Shown here piece by piece: positions 20,640 through 30,964 of a stretch of 64,000 nt of DNA. Below the pieces are notes generated by a model that saw nothing but the letters and a program-made list of their open reading frames with translations, did no database searches and had not been told where the DNA came from. Numbering within the stretch: the first letter of the stretch is position 1; each line of letters opens with the position of its first letter. The stretch is taken from assembly GCA_905116865.2 (NCBI GenBank), contig CAJHNH020000236.1, positions 255,501-319,500 of the forward strand, read 5' to 3'. Position numbers and translations under genes: made by a program. The DNA is from Candidula unifasciata (taxonomy: Eukaryota; Mollusca; Gastropoda; Stylommatophora; Geomitridae).

Positions 20640-21270
20640 TAATTTTTGCTTGCTACATACATCCAGTTTTAACATATGGTTGTAAGTCCTGGACAATCGG
20701 TAGGCAGGCCCAAAAATTTCTCTAGGCTTCAGAGATATAGTTTTGACTGACTTACTGACTTTCTACCCCACTAGGACATCACACAAGCGAAAAACACCCG
20801 ATGACACAAAGTGCCACCATGTGGATGAGGATCGCCGTGGAGAGGTCCCAGAAACCGCGTTCAGACATTTGGCCATATTTATGGCCTGCCTATATTGCGG
20901 CCCCTGGCAAAAGCCAGAGTGGGGCTTCAAATAACAAAAAATTACGTCCTAAGAAGGACGTAAGGGGTATCGATGTAGTTTTACGGAACAATGCTTAAAA
21001 TACCTTGAACAGCCAAAAAAGCAACCAATAGGTTTTGAAAGAGGCGGGAGCCCGAAGACAACTAATCACAGACATCAGAAGGAGACAGCGATCATTTTTC
21101 GGCCATGTTATAAGAAGAGGGAAAATAGAACATGTGGTGACCACTAGAAAGATCTGTGGAAGAAGGAATAGAGAAAGACAACGAGAGAAGATTCTTGACA
21201 GTCTTGTTGCATGGTATGGAGGTATGTCAGCACACGAACTATTACATGCTGCAGCAGATCGAACCTGAGA
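20640..21270 (+). mobile_element. RTE-type LINE fragment, split by SINE-5
   Basis: Left part: CYIHPVLTYG-like region ending FEDI. Right part from 20983: AWNSQKSNQ-like, then EAGARRQLITDIRRRQRSFFGHVIRRGKIEHVVTT. It is closely related to 44855-45640 and is interrupted by the SINE-5 at 20745-20971. Confidence 0.85.
20745..20971 (-). mobile_element. SINE-5 copy with terminal stem-loop
   Basis: Inserted in the RTE fragment with an 11-bp near-perfect duplication, GATATAGTTTT (20734-20744) and GATGTAGTTTT (20972-20982). On the minus strand the element starts near a stem-loop (TTACGTCCT, loop TCTT, AGGACGTAA). It carries a body with GGTTTCTGGGACCTCTCCA and ends in an AGTC-type tail. Other copies: 24660-24900, 38337-38576, 48080-48205. 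Confidence 0.88.
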
Positions 21271-21520
21271 CAACAGATCATGTCATCCAAGACTGTCCCA
21301 AATACAACATATCAAGGCAAATCTTTTGGCCAAGAAAAAAACCATCAGTGCAAGTCAAACTTTATGGGTCGCTGAGTGAATTACAAAAGACAGTGAAGTC
21401 CATACTAGAGACAACATTGCAGATAAAGATAATCTATTTCAAGCGAACGAAAGAAGAAGAAGGTTCTGCAAAGTTCTTTAGAAAGTATGCAACTAAAATT
21501 GTGTTCTTCATCGTTGCTAT
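21253..21520 (+). mobile_element. RNase H LINE C-terminal tail
   Basis: Plus strand reads EPETTDHVIQDCPKYN, RQIFWPRKKPSVQVKLYGSLSELQKTV. Such an HV.DCP motif closes the ORF of RNase H LINEs. It is joined directly to the RTE fragment before it. AAAGAAGAAGAAGG follows near 21450. Confidence 0.65.
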
Positions 21521-21544
21521 TTTAAATTGAATATTTGTGACAGA

Positions 21545-22150
21545 AACACTAAATAATAAATTTGACACTAAAATTCTGTGGAAACTGAGTCTGTAAATAT
21601 AAAAAATAAAAACTGCTACAGAAGAAGTTACAGAAAAGTCAAGAGTAGGTAACTCTTACTACTAACAAGGGCAAAAATATATTTTAAAAGATGAGTTAGG
21701 CAGTAAAAAGTGTTAACATACTGTATATGATGAAAACACCCACATGCTGGCCTGAACAAAAAAATTCCCCTCGCTCTCAGTTCGAACTAGCCTAAAATGG
21801 GTACTAGGTAATGTCCTGGGAAGTAAAGGTGACAAGTATTGTGATGACCACATCCTTCATTAGTCTATAAAAATATAACTTTAGCATCATATGCAGAGTG
21901 TGCAACTGGCGGGAAATAAATCCTTTACTCACATTAACTTTACACTTAACTTTATACTTAACATAAACTACATGAGAATTCAGTTGACTAATTGAGTAAC
22001 ACAAAGATTATAAGTACCTTTTGTCTTGCACCGCCACACGTGCAGACCGACAAATGTTATGGTAATTAGTACATGATCTGAAAAAGAAATGTTAGAAACA
22101 ATTGATTATACATATATATAAAAGCAATACAGTAGTCTCTCATATTACAA
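21545..22150. repeat. Dispersed repeat, pair of 34260-34830
   Basis: Shares AATTTGACACT-like start, ATGAGTTAGGCAGTAAAAAG, and CACAAAGATTATAAGTACC with TTTTGTCTTGCAC with 34260-34830 in the same order. It lacks the hAT that splits the other copy. A SINE-1 fragment lies inside (21785-21875: AATGGGTACTAGGTAATG, TGGGAAGTAAAGGTGAC). Confidence 0.7.
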
Positions 22151-22399
22151 CTTTGGACACCATACATAATTATCTTTCATCAGTTATAGCATTTAACATC
22201 AAAGTTTTTTTTCTAAAACACTTAACACCAAATATGAACCTCTTATGTGTTATAACACATATCATTTTAGTATCACTACTGTCTGGGAAATGGACCACAA
22301 ACTGCTTTAAGTTAGACAAGAATCTGAAAAGAGAAAGAGCTACTAAGGGGTGACTAGTCTGCTGTGATTCAAAACTCCTGTATAGTTTATTCCCTGAAG

Positions 22400-23110
22400 T
22401 TTATTTATAACTAGCTAACAGTGTCTGTCATACCCCACCCCCCTCCTCTCCCCTCGACGCAGTCATATCTCCATCTCCGAAGGATTGAAAAATCATCCAT
22501 GGCGAAATCATTAAAATAGAAATAGTTAAGAAATGAGAACTTTAAAATAATATTTTAAGCTCTCTCAGCTAACTGTTTGGCATACCCCCCCCCCCCCCAA
22601 TCATATCATCCTCTTCAAAGGATGGGAAAGTCACCGTGTAACGAAATATTGTAACTAAATTGAGCATCCGTGTCCAGGCAAACTTAAATAGGCAGCATTC
22701 ACTTGTACAGAGAAGTAAATGTAGCTAGTGTAACAGCTACCACATCATCCATCCAGTACCAGTACTACTGCAACCACTACCACCACCACCATCACAACAA
22801 CAACAACTGTCACTACAGTCTGTGTAGAAAAGAGGATTTAGCGCCGTATGCTGTCGCTACGGACTATTTAGTTTAATTTTGCCCCCGACATAGAAAAAAA
22901 AACTTCATCACGTAACCAGTGATGGAACCCACAGTGAAAAGTACACTATACTCCCGAATAGCGGAGAAAAATACCCCGCACCTGTCATCGTCATCTCTCC
23001 CTCTCCGAGAGAACAATTTTTAACTGACCTTGGCATCCGTGTCCACCCAAACTAAACTGGACTGTAAGCCGTCTTAGTTAACAGTTTCTGTCATCGCCGA
23101 ATAGTTTTTG
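22400..23110. repeat. Three degenerate direct repeats
   Basis: Words such as AGCTAACAGTGTCTGTCAT, AGCTAACTGTTTGGCAT and AGTTAACAGTTTCTGTCAT begin successive units. CATCCGTGTCCA with GCAAAC or CCAAAC ends two of them. Units contain C-rich runs (22432-22455, 22586-22598). No coding potential was recognised. Confidence 0.5.
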
Positions 23111-23164
23111 ATCGAGAAGCGTCGCAGGGAGGCCAAGTAGGACTTAACTGAAATCAGATGTCTT

Positions 23165-23620
23165 TGGGCGAAAGGCGCAGGTATCGCAGCCTAGCTGTAA
23201 ACCACAACACCACGTGGCAACCACCCTTTTAAGCGAAAAAGAACAATTATCACTCTGCAAGGAATCGAACACCGGTCACCCGCGTGAAGGATGACATACT
23301 TACAACTATACTACCGATGACTGAAGAGTTTAGGTCAGATATCGCAGCCTAGCTGTAAACCACAACACAATGTGCCAATGGCCCTCTCGAGGGCGAACGA
23401 AGATTACCCGTGACATGACCATTGAGCATCACGTCACCACTGTCGCAGGCTAACTGTAAACCCCACAACCGAAAAAGGCGTAGATATCGCAGCCTAACCA
23501 TAAACCACAACACAACGTGCCAGCCGCCCAGTTGGGGGCTAAAAAAAATTTATATCATCTAGCTGGGAATCGAACACAGGTTACCCGCATGATAGGCAGG
23601 ATAGTTACCAACTACGCTTT
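23165..23620 (-). mobile_element. SINE-2B-type copies with tRNA-Asp-like heads
   Basis: Two minus-strand tRNA-like heads: one at about 23255-23320 (GTAGTATAGTTGTAAGTA, TTCACGCGGGTGACC, TGTTCGATTCC) and one at 23550-23620 (GTAGTTGGTAACTATCC, ATCATGCGGGTAACC, GTTCGATTCCC). The order resembles tRNA-Asp with its anticodon arm degraded. The linked body, CGCAGCCTAGCTGTAAACC, occurs three times. Mutated stems argue against functional tRNAs. Confidence 0.65.
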
Positions 23621-23924
23621 CAAACACTCAAGCAGATAGTGGAAATGCAATTATATTATAATGTAAAGTTCAATAAGAGCTCAGCAGTCAAATATGGCCA
23701 ATCAACTAAAAACAAATCTGAGCCGGCAATGAAACAAATAATGATTTGACCGTTGCTGGAGCTATGACGTTTGTGGTTTGTGTGATTTTCTGACAAATAT
23801 CACACTTTGAGTTAAAGGCAATGTTGTGTGCAAATTTGAAAGCAATCGGTTCAGTTGTTTCCGAGTTTTTAGTTAACAACATCGGACAATTAACATTTTT
23901 ATTAATCATCATTAATCAACATCA

Positions 23925-24240
23925 TCATGATCATGTAGCAGGTCCTTTGCAGAACATCGCTCTCATCATATTCTGCCTGAAAAAAACTCGGTCACTCGCC
24001 AGCTCTCCTGCCTCATGCACTTTCATTCTCAAGGAGTGACTTATATCCTGTGCCCATCTTCGTGTTGGTCGGCCCCTGCCCTTCCTTCCTGGTACCATGC
24101 CTTCTGCTATATTTTTTTCCAATCTGTGGTGGCGCTTGATATGACCAAAATATTTCAGCTTTCGAGACAGGATGCTGTTTATTAGCCAATTTTCCCTGAT
24201 GTTCAGATCTTTCAAGATGTCAGTAATTCTCTTTTTCGTC
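23925..24240 (-). mobile_element. LINE RT 3' end
   Basis: Minus strand reads MKDLNIRENWLINSILSRKL, KYFGHIKRHHRLEKNIAEG, PGRKGRGRPTRRWAQDISHS and ends with GATCATGATGATG, a typical tail. It is a 5'-truncated copy of the family at 40985-41225. Confidence 0.85.
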
Positions 24241-24249
24241 TAAGATATT

Positions 24250-24540
24250 TCCAACAGCAAGTTGGAAATATGTGTATTTCAATTAAAAGTAAATACTAAT
24301 TAATCATTACACTTTACAATTTAAAGGTTTACAACAGGGTTTCATTTATATTTTCGTAAGGCCGGCCCTAGGCGAAACAGTTTAGAGTTTATTAAAGTTG
24401 CGATTTGAACATGTTGTCAATGGTATTGTGTTAATAGTCTGTCCACACTTGGGCTCGGGCCCTGGCCCACGACGATCCCCATTTTCAACATTTTTGCCCG
24501 CGAGCAAACTTAGCTGAGTAGCTCTGACCTAGGGTAAGTG
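24250..24540. other. Unassigned interval
   Basis: A/T-rich, then a GC-richer part; no gene or family was recognised. Confidence 0.4.
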
Positions 24541-24544
24541 CAAA

Positions 24545-24655
24545 CATTATCACAGCACATTATTCACATCTGCTGAGTGACCTAATTTATATTAATTAAG
24601 TCATTACCACTGCACCTTTACTTACCTCTGCTGGGCTATTCAGAATTAACAATAA
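24545..24655. repeat. Orphan units of the 39-bp minisatellite family
   Basis: CACATTATTCACATCTGCT, GAGTGACC, and TCATTACCACTGCACC with TTTACTTACCTCTGCTG echo the unit of the array at 34870-35800, 10 kb away. Confidence 0.55.
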
Positions 24656-24659
24656 TATT

Positions 24660-24900
24660 CTATCTATCTATCTATCTATCTTCTTTAACCCCACAAGGAC
24701 ATCACACACAGCGATAAACACCTGATGACACAAAGAGCCACCATGTGGATAAAGATCACCGGTGGAGAGGTCCCAGAAACCGCATTCAGCCATTAGACCA
24801 TATTTATGGCCGGGCTATATTGGGGCCCTGGCAAGAGCCAGAGTAGGATTTAAAATAACGAAAAACTGCATCCGATAAAAGTATGACAAGATGTATACTA
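24660..24900 (-). mobile_element. SINE-5 copy with (TAGA)n tail
   Basis: Body words CCCCACAAGGACATCACAC, CACAAAGAGCCACCATGTG and AGAGGTCCCAGAAACCGC match the copies at 20745 and 38337. The tail on this copy is (TCTA)n on the plus strand (24660-24680). The terminal stem is decayed. Confidence 0.8.
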
Positions 24901-25137
24901 TTCGGGGTTTAAACTGGGATATATAATGTTAATCGAGTTCTCAAAGTATACATGTTTGTTATTTTAAATTTATATATCATGTAATAATTTATATAACCAA
25001 AAGCTCAGGGAATGGTTGAAATTCATGACCTGCGTCTGGGGGTGATCAGATAAATATGCCTCAGACAGACAGCACTGCCAACTTAAAATGATAAAGCATT
25101 AAAATGCAACAATAGTTGTGGATTTTAAAAATATAAG

Positions 25138-25440
25138 GCATATTTTTCTGCGCGTTCACCTGCTGTCAACTCCAGCCGAAGGTTCTGGTTGTTTGTCCAC
25201 TTATGGACTCTGGTACTGTTCCAGAACCTGAGTGTTGCATGCACATCCGTTTTACAGATCTGACTTATTTGTATGCAGGCTATTTGTTCCTCGTCTCTCA
25301 GGCAGATACACTTCGACGGAAGCTCCCAATTAGTCGACTCATGCGACATATTGTTTGGGTAGGCAGTGGGTCTATTCTATTATTGTTTCCCCTTCCCCAC
25401 AATGGGGCCCCGGAACGCACACGGGAAACAACGCATTTAA
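25138..25440 (-). mobile_element. SINE-2A copy, near full length
   Basis: On the minus strand: CCGTGTGCGTTCCGGGGC, CCCATTGTGGGG, GAATAGACCCACTGCC, GTCGACTAATTGGGAGC, CTGCCTGAGAGACGAGGAAC and a 3' end TGGACAAACAACCAGAACC. It is a good reference copy of this repeat. Confidence 0.8.
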
Positions 25441-25599
25441 ATATAATGGGGGTATATTAATCATTTCAACTTAATTAAGTACCTCAGTTATCACTACACA
25501 TCGCTTCAAGTTAGTTTATTTGAATCTTTATCATACACATTTTACGTTACATGGTTTTTGAAAAAGATCTCAATTTACTGACATTATATTATACTGCTT

Positions 25600-25870
25600 T
25601 TAGATGTCGACACTTACTGGCAAACAGAATCTGTGTCTCACTCACTGCAACTGCTCGCCAAATAGAATTGAAAGGGAACTTGTCAGTGAGGGTAGCAAAC
25701 TTTTATAGTTTTCTCCACCCAATCAGAACGAGAGTCGTGTCTGTTGCAGGCTTAAGCCAAAGGGAAACTCCCTGATTTTATTTAACATTACGGAAATTTC
25801 AAGAATGATTATATTAGAAACCACCTGACACAATCAAACTGAAAACGAAACTGATTTAATGGTCATTTCA
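25600..25870. repeat. Dispersed repeat, pair of 37280-37560
   Basis: GGCTTAAGCCAAAGGGAAAC, TCCCTGATTTTATTTAACAT and GAAAACGAAACTGAT recur in order at 37440-37540. No ORF or terminal repeats were recognised, so the class is unknown. Confidence 0.6.
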
Positions 25871-26019
25871 TTATTTCACTACTGCTGTAAGAATTCCCAG
25901 TGTAAAATGCATCAAAGCCATTATTATTTTGCTAGAAGAAACAATGCCCATATCTCCAAATTAAGGAAGAATCACTGTCAATTTTAAACATTCATTTATT
26001 TTTATGTTGTGGTTTCAGT

Positions 26020-26488
26020 TTCAAAAGGAATGTTCCTGGAAAATAATTATGTTTTGGAAGAGGCTAATTTCGTAAAATGTGGCCAAATATGGGCATTGCG
26101 TGATAAGCCCTTTTTGTACTGGTGTGAGTCGAGAAGAGAAACACGCATTTCAATGCCTGTAATTGTATGCCTCTAAAGGTTTATAATATTTTCTTTTCTC
26201 TCTCACCAGTTAGGACACTGGCCTCGCAAGCTGGAGGACGAAAGCTCTCTTCATTATATGTCTTTATCTTGACGTCGTAATCAGTACAGGTTACATATTC
26301 AGTGAAAATTAAAATTGCTCCATTTCATGTCTCGCTTTATCAGCTAGAATTTATTCTTGTTGTTTCTCTTCCTTCGCCTTTAAAATGGCGGCTGGCATGT
26401 TGTGTTGTGGTTTACAGCTAGGTTGGAAAGTTTGTATCTCCTTTTACAAAATGGTTCAATGCGAACGCGGTTTGTTTTTCCGAGATAC
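26020..26488. repeat. Dispersed repeat, pair of 40440-40925
   Basis: Shared in order: TGTTCCTGG, GAGTCGAGAAGAGAAAC, AAGGTTTATAATATTTTCTT, CCAGTTAGGACACTGG, TGCTCCATTTCAT and GTGTTGTGGTTTACAGCTAGG. The last word is the SINE-2B body, so the unit may be a longer member of that family. It is cut by the hAT at 26489. Confidence 0.6.
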
Positions 26489-27619
26489 CAGGGTTGCCAG
26501 ACAAAAAAACTTGATTTTATGCCAAACCATTACCCAAAATATGCCAGAAAATGCCAAATAAAGTGTAACATTGTACTCTCTTCACATCAAAAGCGCTAGA
26601 TTGAATTCCTTACTGTCATTCTCACTGGAACAAGTGGAAGACACAGCGTAAACCTTTTTGAATGTAAAATCTTGAAGAATTTTCTCAGATGGGATGAAGT
26701 CTTTGCAACTCACCTATAAGGATAGCATATTTCTTATTCCGAAAATCATCAATAAGGTCACCCTTAAGTGCAGGCGATAACATATTTTTTATTAGGCATG
26801 AACATTTAGTTATATGCAAATGTATGTGCTCCAGTGTACTCCCCCGACCATGCGCTCTTATGATATAACTTAGATGATCAATTGTGCGTATTTCACAATG
26901 GCAGGTCATGCTTAGAGCAAGTTGCAACTCTGCTGCTTCAACTTTATAATTGCTTTGCCTAGGAGTCATTGTTGTAATAAGCTGTGGCTGGCGTTTTGAC
27001 GGATTTTGATCCTGTGTTTTTCGGATTTTTCATGATTTGATAATGTACTAATTCTTGGTACAACAGTGCAGTGATACAGTTTGCAGTATGCTGCCTCTGA
27101 ACCGTCTGAAGATTTTTTTAGCCTTAGGTATGTTTTCTTCCAGTTACTGTTATACCTGCGATGTCACAAGATGCTTTCCATTTTTTGGATGACGTGGCCA
27201 TTGGTAAAAGTAATAAAATCTATCACAGATAGAACTAGGTCTATATCCTCTCTAATTTCTGTCCTCGAGTAGTTTCGAACAGTCTGAATCATTTTATATC
27301 AGTGGTGAGTTTTGGTTTTATATCCCACATTTATTTTAGTAGATTAACATAAATTACAGAGGGTCTTGGTTTATCGAATTCACGATCCGTTTAGGAAGAC
27401 AACAAATACAATAAGAAATGGCGCGAATCTCCATTAGTCAGTACCAGGACATCAAAACAAAGTCAAACTGAAATAAAGATGTTAACTGTAGGTCTACATT
27501 GTCAGGAAAAACCCAAATATGCCAAAATATGCCAGTGTATTATCTTATGCCAGTTCAATTTAAAAAAAAAAACCAGATTTGTGGAATCTGGCATAAAAAA
27601 TGCCCATATGGCAACCCTG
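26489..27619. mobile_element. Deletion-derivative hAT (1131 bp), sister copy
   Basis: Ends CAGGGTTGCCAGACAA and ATATGGCAACCCTG, with a perfect 8-bp duplication CGAGATAC (26481-26488 and 27620-27627). Its interior is collinear with 17094-18213, including the truncated transposase fragment, so both come from one deleted ancestor. Confidence 0.95.
26685..26969 (-). pseudogene. hAT transposase fragment
   Basis: Reads AAELQLALSMTCHCEIRTID, IRAHGRGSTLEHIHLH, SPALKGDLIDDFRNKKYA, closely matching 17279-17554 with point changes. It is an N-terminal piece only. Confidence 0.85.
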
Positions 27620-27779
27620 CGAGATACCCGCTTCGATTCCAGCTACTGATGAATGGCAGCAGACCGCTGGGCGTTAATTTCTACGATGGTATCGAGAGCC
27701 GACCGTTCAAAAAGAGTGGCAAACTTCTGAAAAAGAACCCTTTGGGGTTTAAGTCAGAATTCTTCAAAATTTAACAGCG

Positions 27780-28139
27780 CAGAGAGCCATGGTGGCAAAT
27801 TGGCTAGGTCACTTGGATCGTGTGATTGGCTCAGGTTCAATCCACGGTGTGGCAAAAAAAATTTTTTTAGACTCAGCCTCACAAAAATAGGTACCAGTTG
27901 CTATAGTATCGAAACCCACTGCTGGCTGCGTGGATTTTTATCATGGTATGGGGCGCCGCATGTCGACCCTGCCTAAAATGGGTACCAGGATGGGTGTCCT
28001 GGGGAAGTAAAGACGGCCTGCGTAATGCTGACCACATTGCCCATCCAGTGCCGATTGGTCTGTAAAAATACGGAACGCTCTTCCCATATACCCGATGCGC
28101 CTAATGCGTGAAAAGGGATCTTTACTTTTACTTACTTAC
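27780..28139 (+). mobile_element. SINE-1 copy, full length
   Basis: A tRNA-like head with box-B-like GGTTCAATCC (27834-27843). The body follows: AAACCCACTGCTGGCTG, TGGGTACCAGGATGGGTG, GGGAAGTAAAGACGGC and TGCCGATTGGTCTGTAAAA. The 3' end is CTTTACTTTTACTTACTTAC. It is the reference for at least six other copies, in both orientations. Confidence 0.88.
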
Positions 28140-28159
28140 AATTGCTACAGTATTTTTGC

Positions 28160-28265
28160 GAGTGTTGAGCTAAGAACTGATATCACAGCACTCGGGACAT
28201 TGCCATAACCGCTCTATCCTCACCTTCAGCAGCCAAAACGAGTTCCAATTTCGTCGGTACCCATT
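28160..28265 (-). mobile_element. LINE-A 3' end
   Basis: Plus strand GAACTGATATCACAGCACTC and GGGACATTGCCATAACCG are the complement of the LINE-A CPECCDV end (compare 32630-32720). Confidence 0.75.
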
Positions 28266-28269
28266 ATGG

Positions 28270-28555
28270 CAAAGAAAAATAAATTGGGCATCTTACTTAG
28301 AATATGGGAAGGCCTAACACTTCACATCCCAGCAACCTCTTCTGCTAGGTGAGGCTGCCTTTGCCTGAAGTAGGTAAATGTCAGCTATTTCCAGTCAGTA
28401 CACTCAAGATGTGACATTGTATTCTGAATTGCATTCTACAGATTATTTATCACTTAAATTTTGATTTTTATCGAATAGGTTATCTCTTACATAAATTTTA
28501 TAGTATAATGTACAAAATAAAATTTAAAAAAAAAACCACAAGACATAGCCTAGAT
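28270..28555. other. Unassigned interval
   Basis: A/T-rich, nothing recognised. It ends where similarity to the copy-A flank begins. Confidence 0.4.
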
Positions 28556-29059
28556 TTTAATTTTACCATTTTTTATTGGCAACTACAAGTCAAACATAGA
28601 CACAGAAAACAGATCAAATCAGGGACAGCAGTGTCTGGAATCAGCCATCAGTTGGAAAGAATGGCTGCTGCAGGATAAGGGGATATTACCATCATCTAGT
28701 GCCATCTCTACATAGGTCAACTGAAATAAGTCTTTCAGACTCTTCCTGTCCTGTATCTTCATGGTATACCTAGACAGGCATCTTCCAGTCCAGCTGCTGA
28801 TGTTGTCTACTGTTTACTTGTCTATCTTGATAAGCCACATCCTGATAGGCCTATTGTGGCTATAGCCCTCTATGTGTCCATGGTAATAAGACACTAAAAA
28901 TCTACTATATGCTATTTGAAACATCACAAAACCAAATATGAAAATATAAAGAAGGTGAATAAAAATTGTGGTTTTTTTTTTGTTCCAGAAAATGTAGGCT
29001 TTTTGGCCAGAAGTCTGTCATATTGCCCTCCAAAAAGCACATATTCTGTGTTATGTATC
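28556..29059 (-). other. Conserved 3' flank of unknown gene copy B
   Basis: Collinear with 14805-15313 (for example CTTCATGGTATACCTAGAC and CTGATGTTGTCTACTG). It probably includes the 3' UTR. Confidence 0.6.
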
Positions 29060-30610
29060 TTAAAAACAGCTAAAATTTTTGGAGTCAAAATCCTCATCTT
29101 GGACTGTTGCACTGTCATTTTTGTCACAGACTGCATTGTAACTATCAAGTATAGACTGCAAATCACTCTGTACATTTTCATCACTGAGCTTTTGTTTGTC
29201 TATTCTGATATCACAAGTTTCCTTGCATGAGTTACTGTCTTGTGACCAGGCTCCACTGTCTACAGACAATACAGTGCGAGTGAGGGAGACTTTCTTGAGA
29301 AGGTCCTCATGGCTGCGACAGTGAATAGGATTACAATTTGTGAAAGTTGTTTTTGAAGAACTAGCTGCTGTGGATGGCTGAATCTTTGCAGTTGCTGCCT
29401 CTGTATTACAGGGACTGGCTGTACATTGTAAAGTATTTGGACAGGTATTTGCCATCAAACTTTTTGAAATAACAAATGATGACTGTGGCTGATTCAGAAA
29501 TGCTGTATATCTCAAAGAACTTTCTACTGCTGGTGACTGAGATACGACTGTGGAAGGAGCAGATACTGTGGAAAACTTGTATGCCGTTTGTAAAGTAGAT
29601 TTTGGGAACTTTTCTCTACACTTAAAATAATTATCACAGCTCACTGTTTCAGCTTTAAATTTTTTACTTTGCATAGATGTAAGACTGTAACTTCTTCTTT
29701 TCCTTGATATTGTTGATGATAAAGAAGTGGCAGCTGCTGTTGGACAACTGCTTGCACTTGCTGTTGGCGATGATAATAATAAAATCAGTTCACCACTTAA
29801 CAGTGTTAAGTTTCTTTCCAGCAACGCAAGATCTGATGGTTGCAAGTAACGTAACCCTTTCCTCATCTTATTAATTTGATCTGTCCATTTGTTACGAAAC
29901 ATGAAAGATTTCACATTTTTAATGTCACCTTTTTCAAAGTCTTGAAATGCTTTTTGTTCTTCTCCAGTTAATTGTTCATTTGAAATCTGTGATCTTAAGT
30001 ATTCATACTTTTCCATTAATGTTTCTTTGCTATCTTTGGGTGATGAAGTTGGATTTTTCCAAGACAAATGTTTTGGCCAATTTGGCGGACGAAGCTTCCA
30101 TAATATTTCCTGACCATTGATTTTACCTACATGTAATCTGGACAAATGTCTCACAGAGTATGTTAGGAAGTCTTTTTCGGTGTTTTCATGCCCACCATGT
30201 CTATCATCCATTTCTGATGGTCTAACACACGGACGCAATGTGTAGAACAAGCGGGGAAGGATGATCAAAACCGCCAATTTTAATCGCTTTGAAAATGTCG
30301 AGTAAAAAAATTCTCCTTGTTCTGCGTCACCCAACCAAATCGAGAATCTCTTAGCAGTGAGACCTGAAGCCATCAGCAAACAGATGCAGCAACCTCCTCT
30401 TCTTCTTAGAGCATCATTTCCAAAGAAAAGACAACCATCAGCTATAAGGACGTGAAAGACCACTCTCTGCTGGATTTTGTCTGTACCCAGTTTGTAGACT
30501 CTGATCATTCTCTTCCCAAAATCTGGTGGCTCTTCTTTACTGTGTACTCTCATAGCTGCTGCCTCTGTTGCAGACTTAATCCACTTTCCTTGAAAAGTCG
30601 ACTGCTCCAT
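29060..30610 (-). CDS. Unknown protein, copy B (516 aa), intact
   Basis: Uninterrupted frame from MEQSTFQGKW to DSKNFSCF, paralogous to 15314-16822. Same plan: N-terminal domain of about 230 residues (EPPDFGKRMIRVYKLG, GGCCICLLMASGLTAKRF, RHGGHENTEKDF, LRPPNWPKHLSWKNPTS), a leucine-rich stretch (YLQPSDLALLERNLTLLSG), then Ser/Thr/Ala-rich sequence with an NLS-like SRKRRSYS. The C-terminal ~190 residues differ strongly from copy A in sequence and length, including the end (SCF against FDS), while the N-terminus is tightly kept. This suggests constraint on the first domain. Family not recognised. Confidence 0.75.
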   Translation of the reverse strand: MEQSTFQGKWIKSATEAAAMRVHSKEEPPDFGKRMIRVYKLGTDKIQQRVVFHVLIADGCLFFGNDALRRRGGCCICLLMASGLTAKRFSIWLGDAEQGEFFYSTFSKRLKLAVLIILPRLFYTLRPCVRPSEMDDRHGGHENTEKDFLTYSVRHLSRLHVGKINGQEILWKLRPPNWPKHLSWKNPTSSPKDSKETLMEKYEYLRSQISNEQLTGEEQKAFQDFEKGDIKNVKSFMFRNKWTDQINKMRKGLRYLQPSDLALLERNLTLLSGELILLLSSPTASASSCPTAAATSLSSTISRKRRSYSLTSMQSKKFKAETVSCDNYFKCREKFPKSTLQTAYKFSTVSAPSTVVSQSPAVESSLRYTAFLNQPQSSFVISKSLMANTCPNTLQCTASPCNTEAATAKIQPSTAASSSKTTFTNCNPIHCRSHEDLLKKVSLTRTVLSVDSGAWSQDSNSCKETCDIRIDKQKLSDENVQSDLQSILDSYNAVCDKNDSATVQDEDFDSKNFSCF

Positions 30611-30656
30611 TTCTCAGTACACCAAGAAAATCTTGCCTGGCTGCTTGCCTGTAGAA
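30611..30656 (-). promoter_or_regulatory. Candidate 5'-UTR splice acceptor, copy B
   Basis: Minus strand TTTTCCTCTTTCTACAG, with AG at 30649-30650, 39 bases before the ATG. It aligns with the acceptor upstream of copy A. Confidence 0.55.
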
Positions 30657-30748
30657 AGAGGAAAATAAATTCATTTGCACTGAGATTAATAAAACGAAAA
30701 AATGTCACGTGAAATACAGGAATAAAATATATATCAGGGCACAGATAT

Positions 30749-30848
<100 letters not shown>

Positions 30849-30964
30849 CACTGCACAGACCTTTTGCCAGATACTTATCTGTACAGATTAGATAGTGAAA
30901 ATTGTGAGATATGAAACTTCTATGTTGCGAAACAGGCTCATCGCAAACATCTGAGTCGGTGATC

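Noticed and set aside
23243..23620. tRNA-Asp genes
   Set aside because: Acceptor and anticodon stems are mutated and the segments are fused to SINE bodies, so they are SINE heads.
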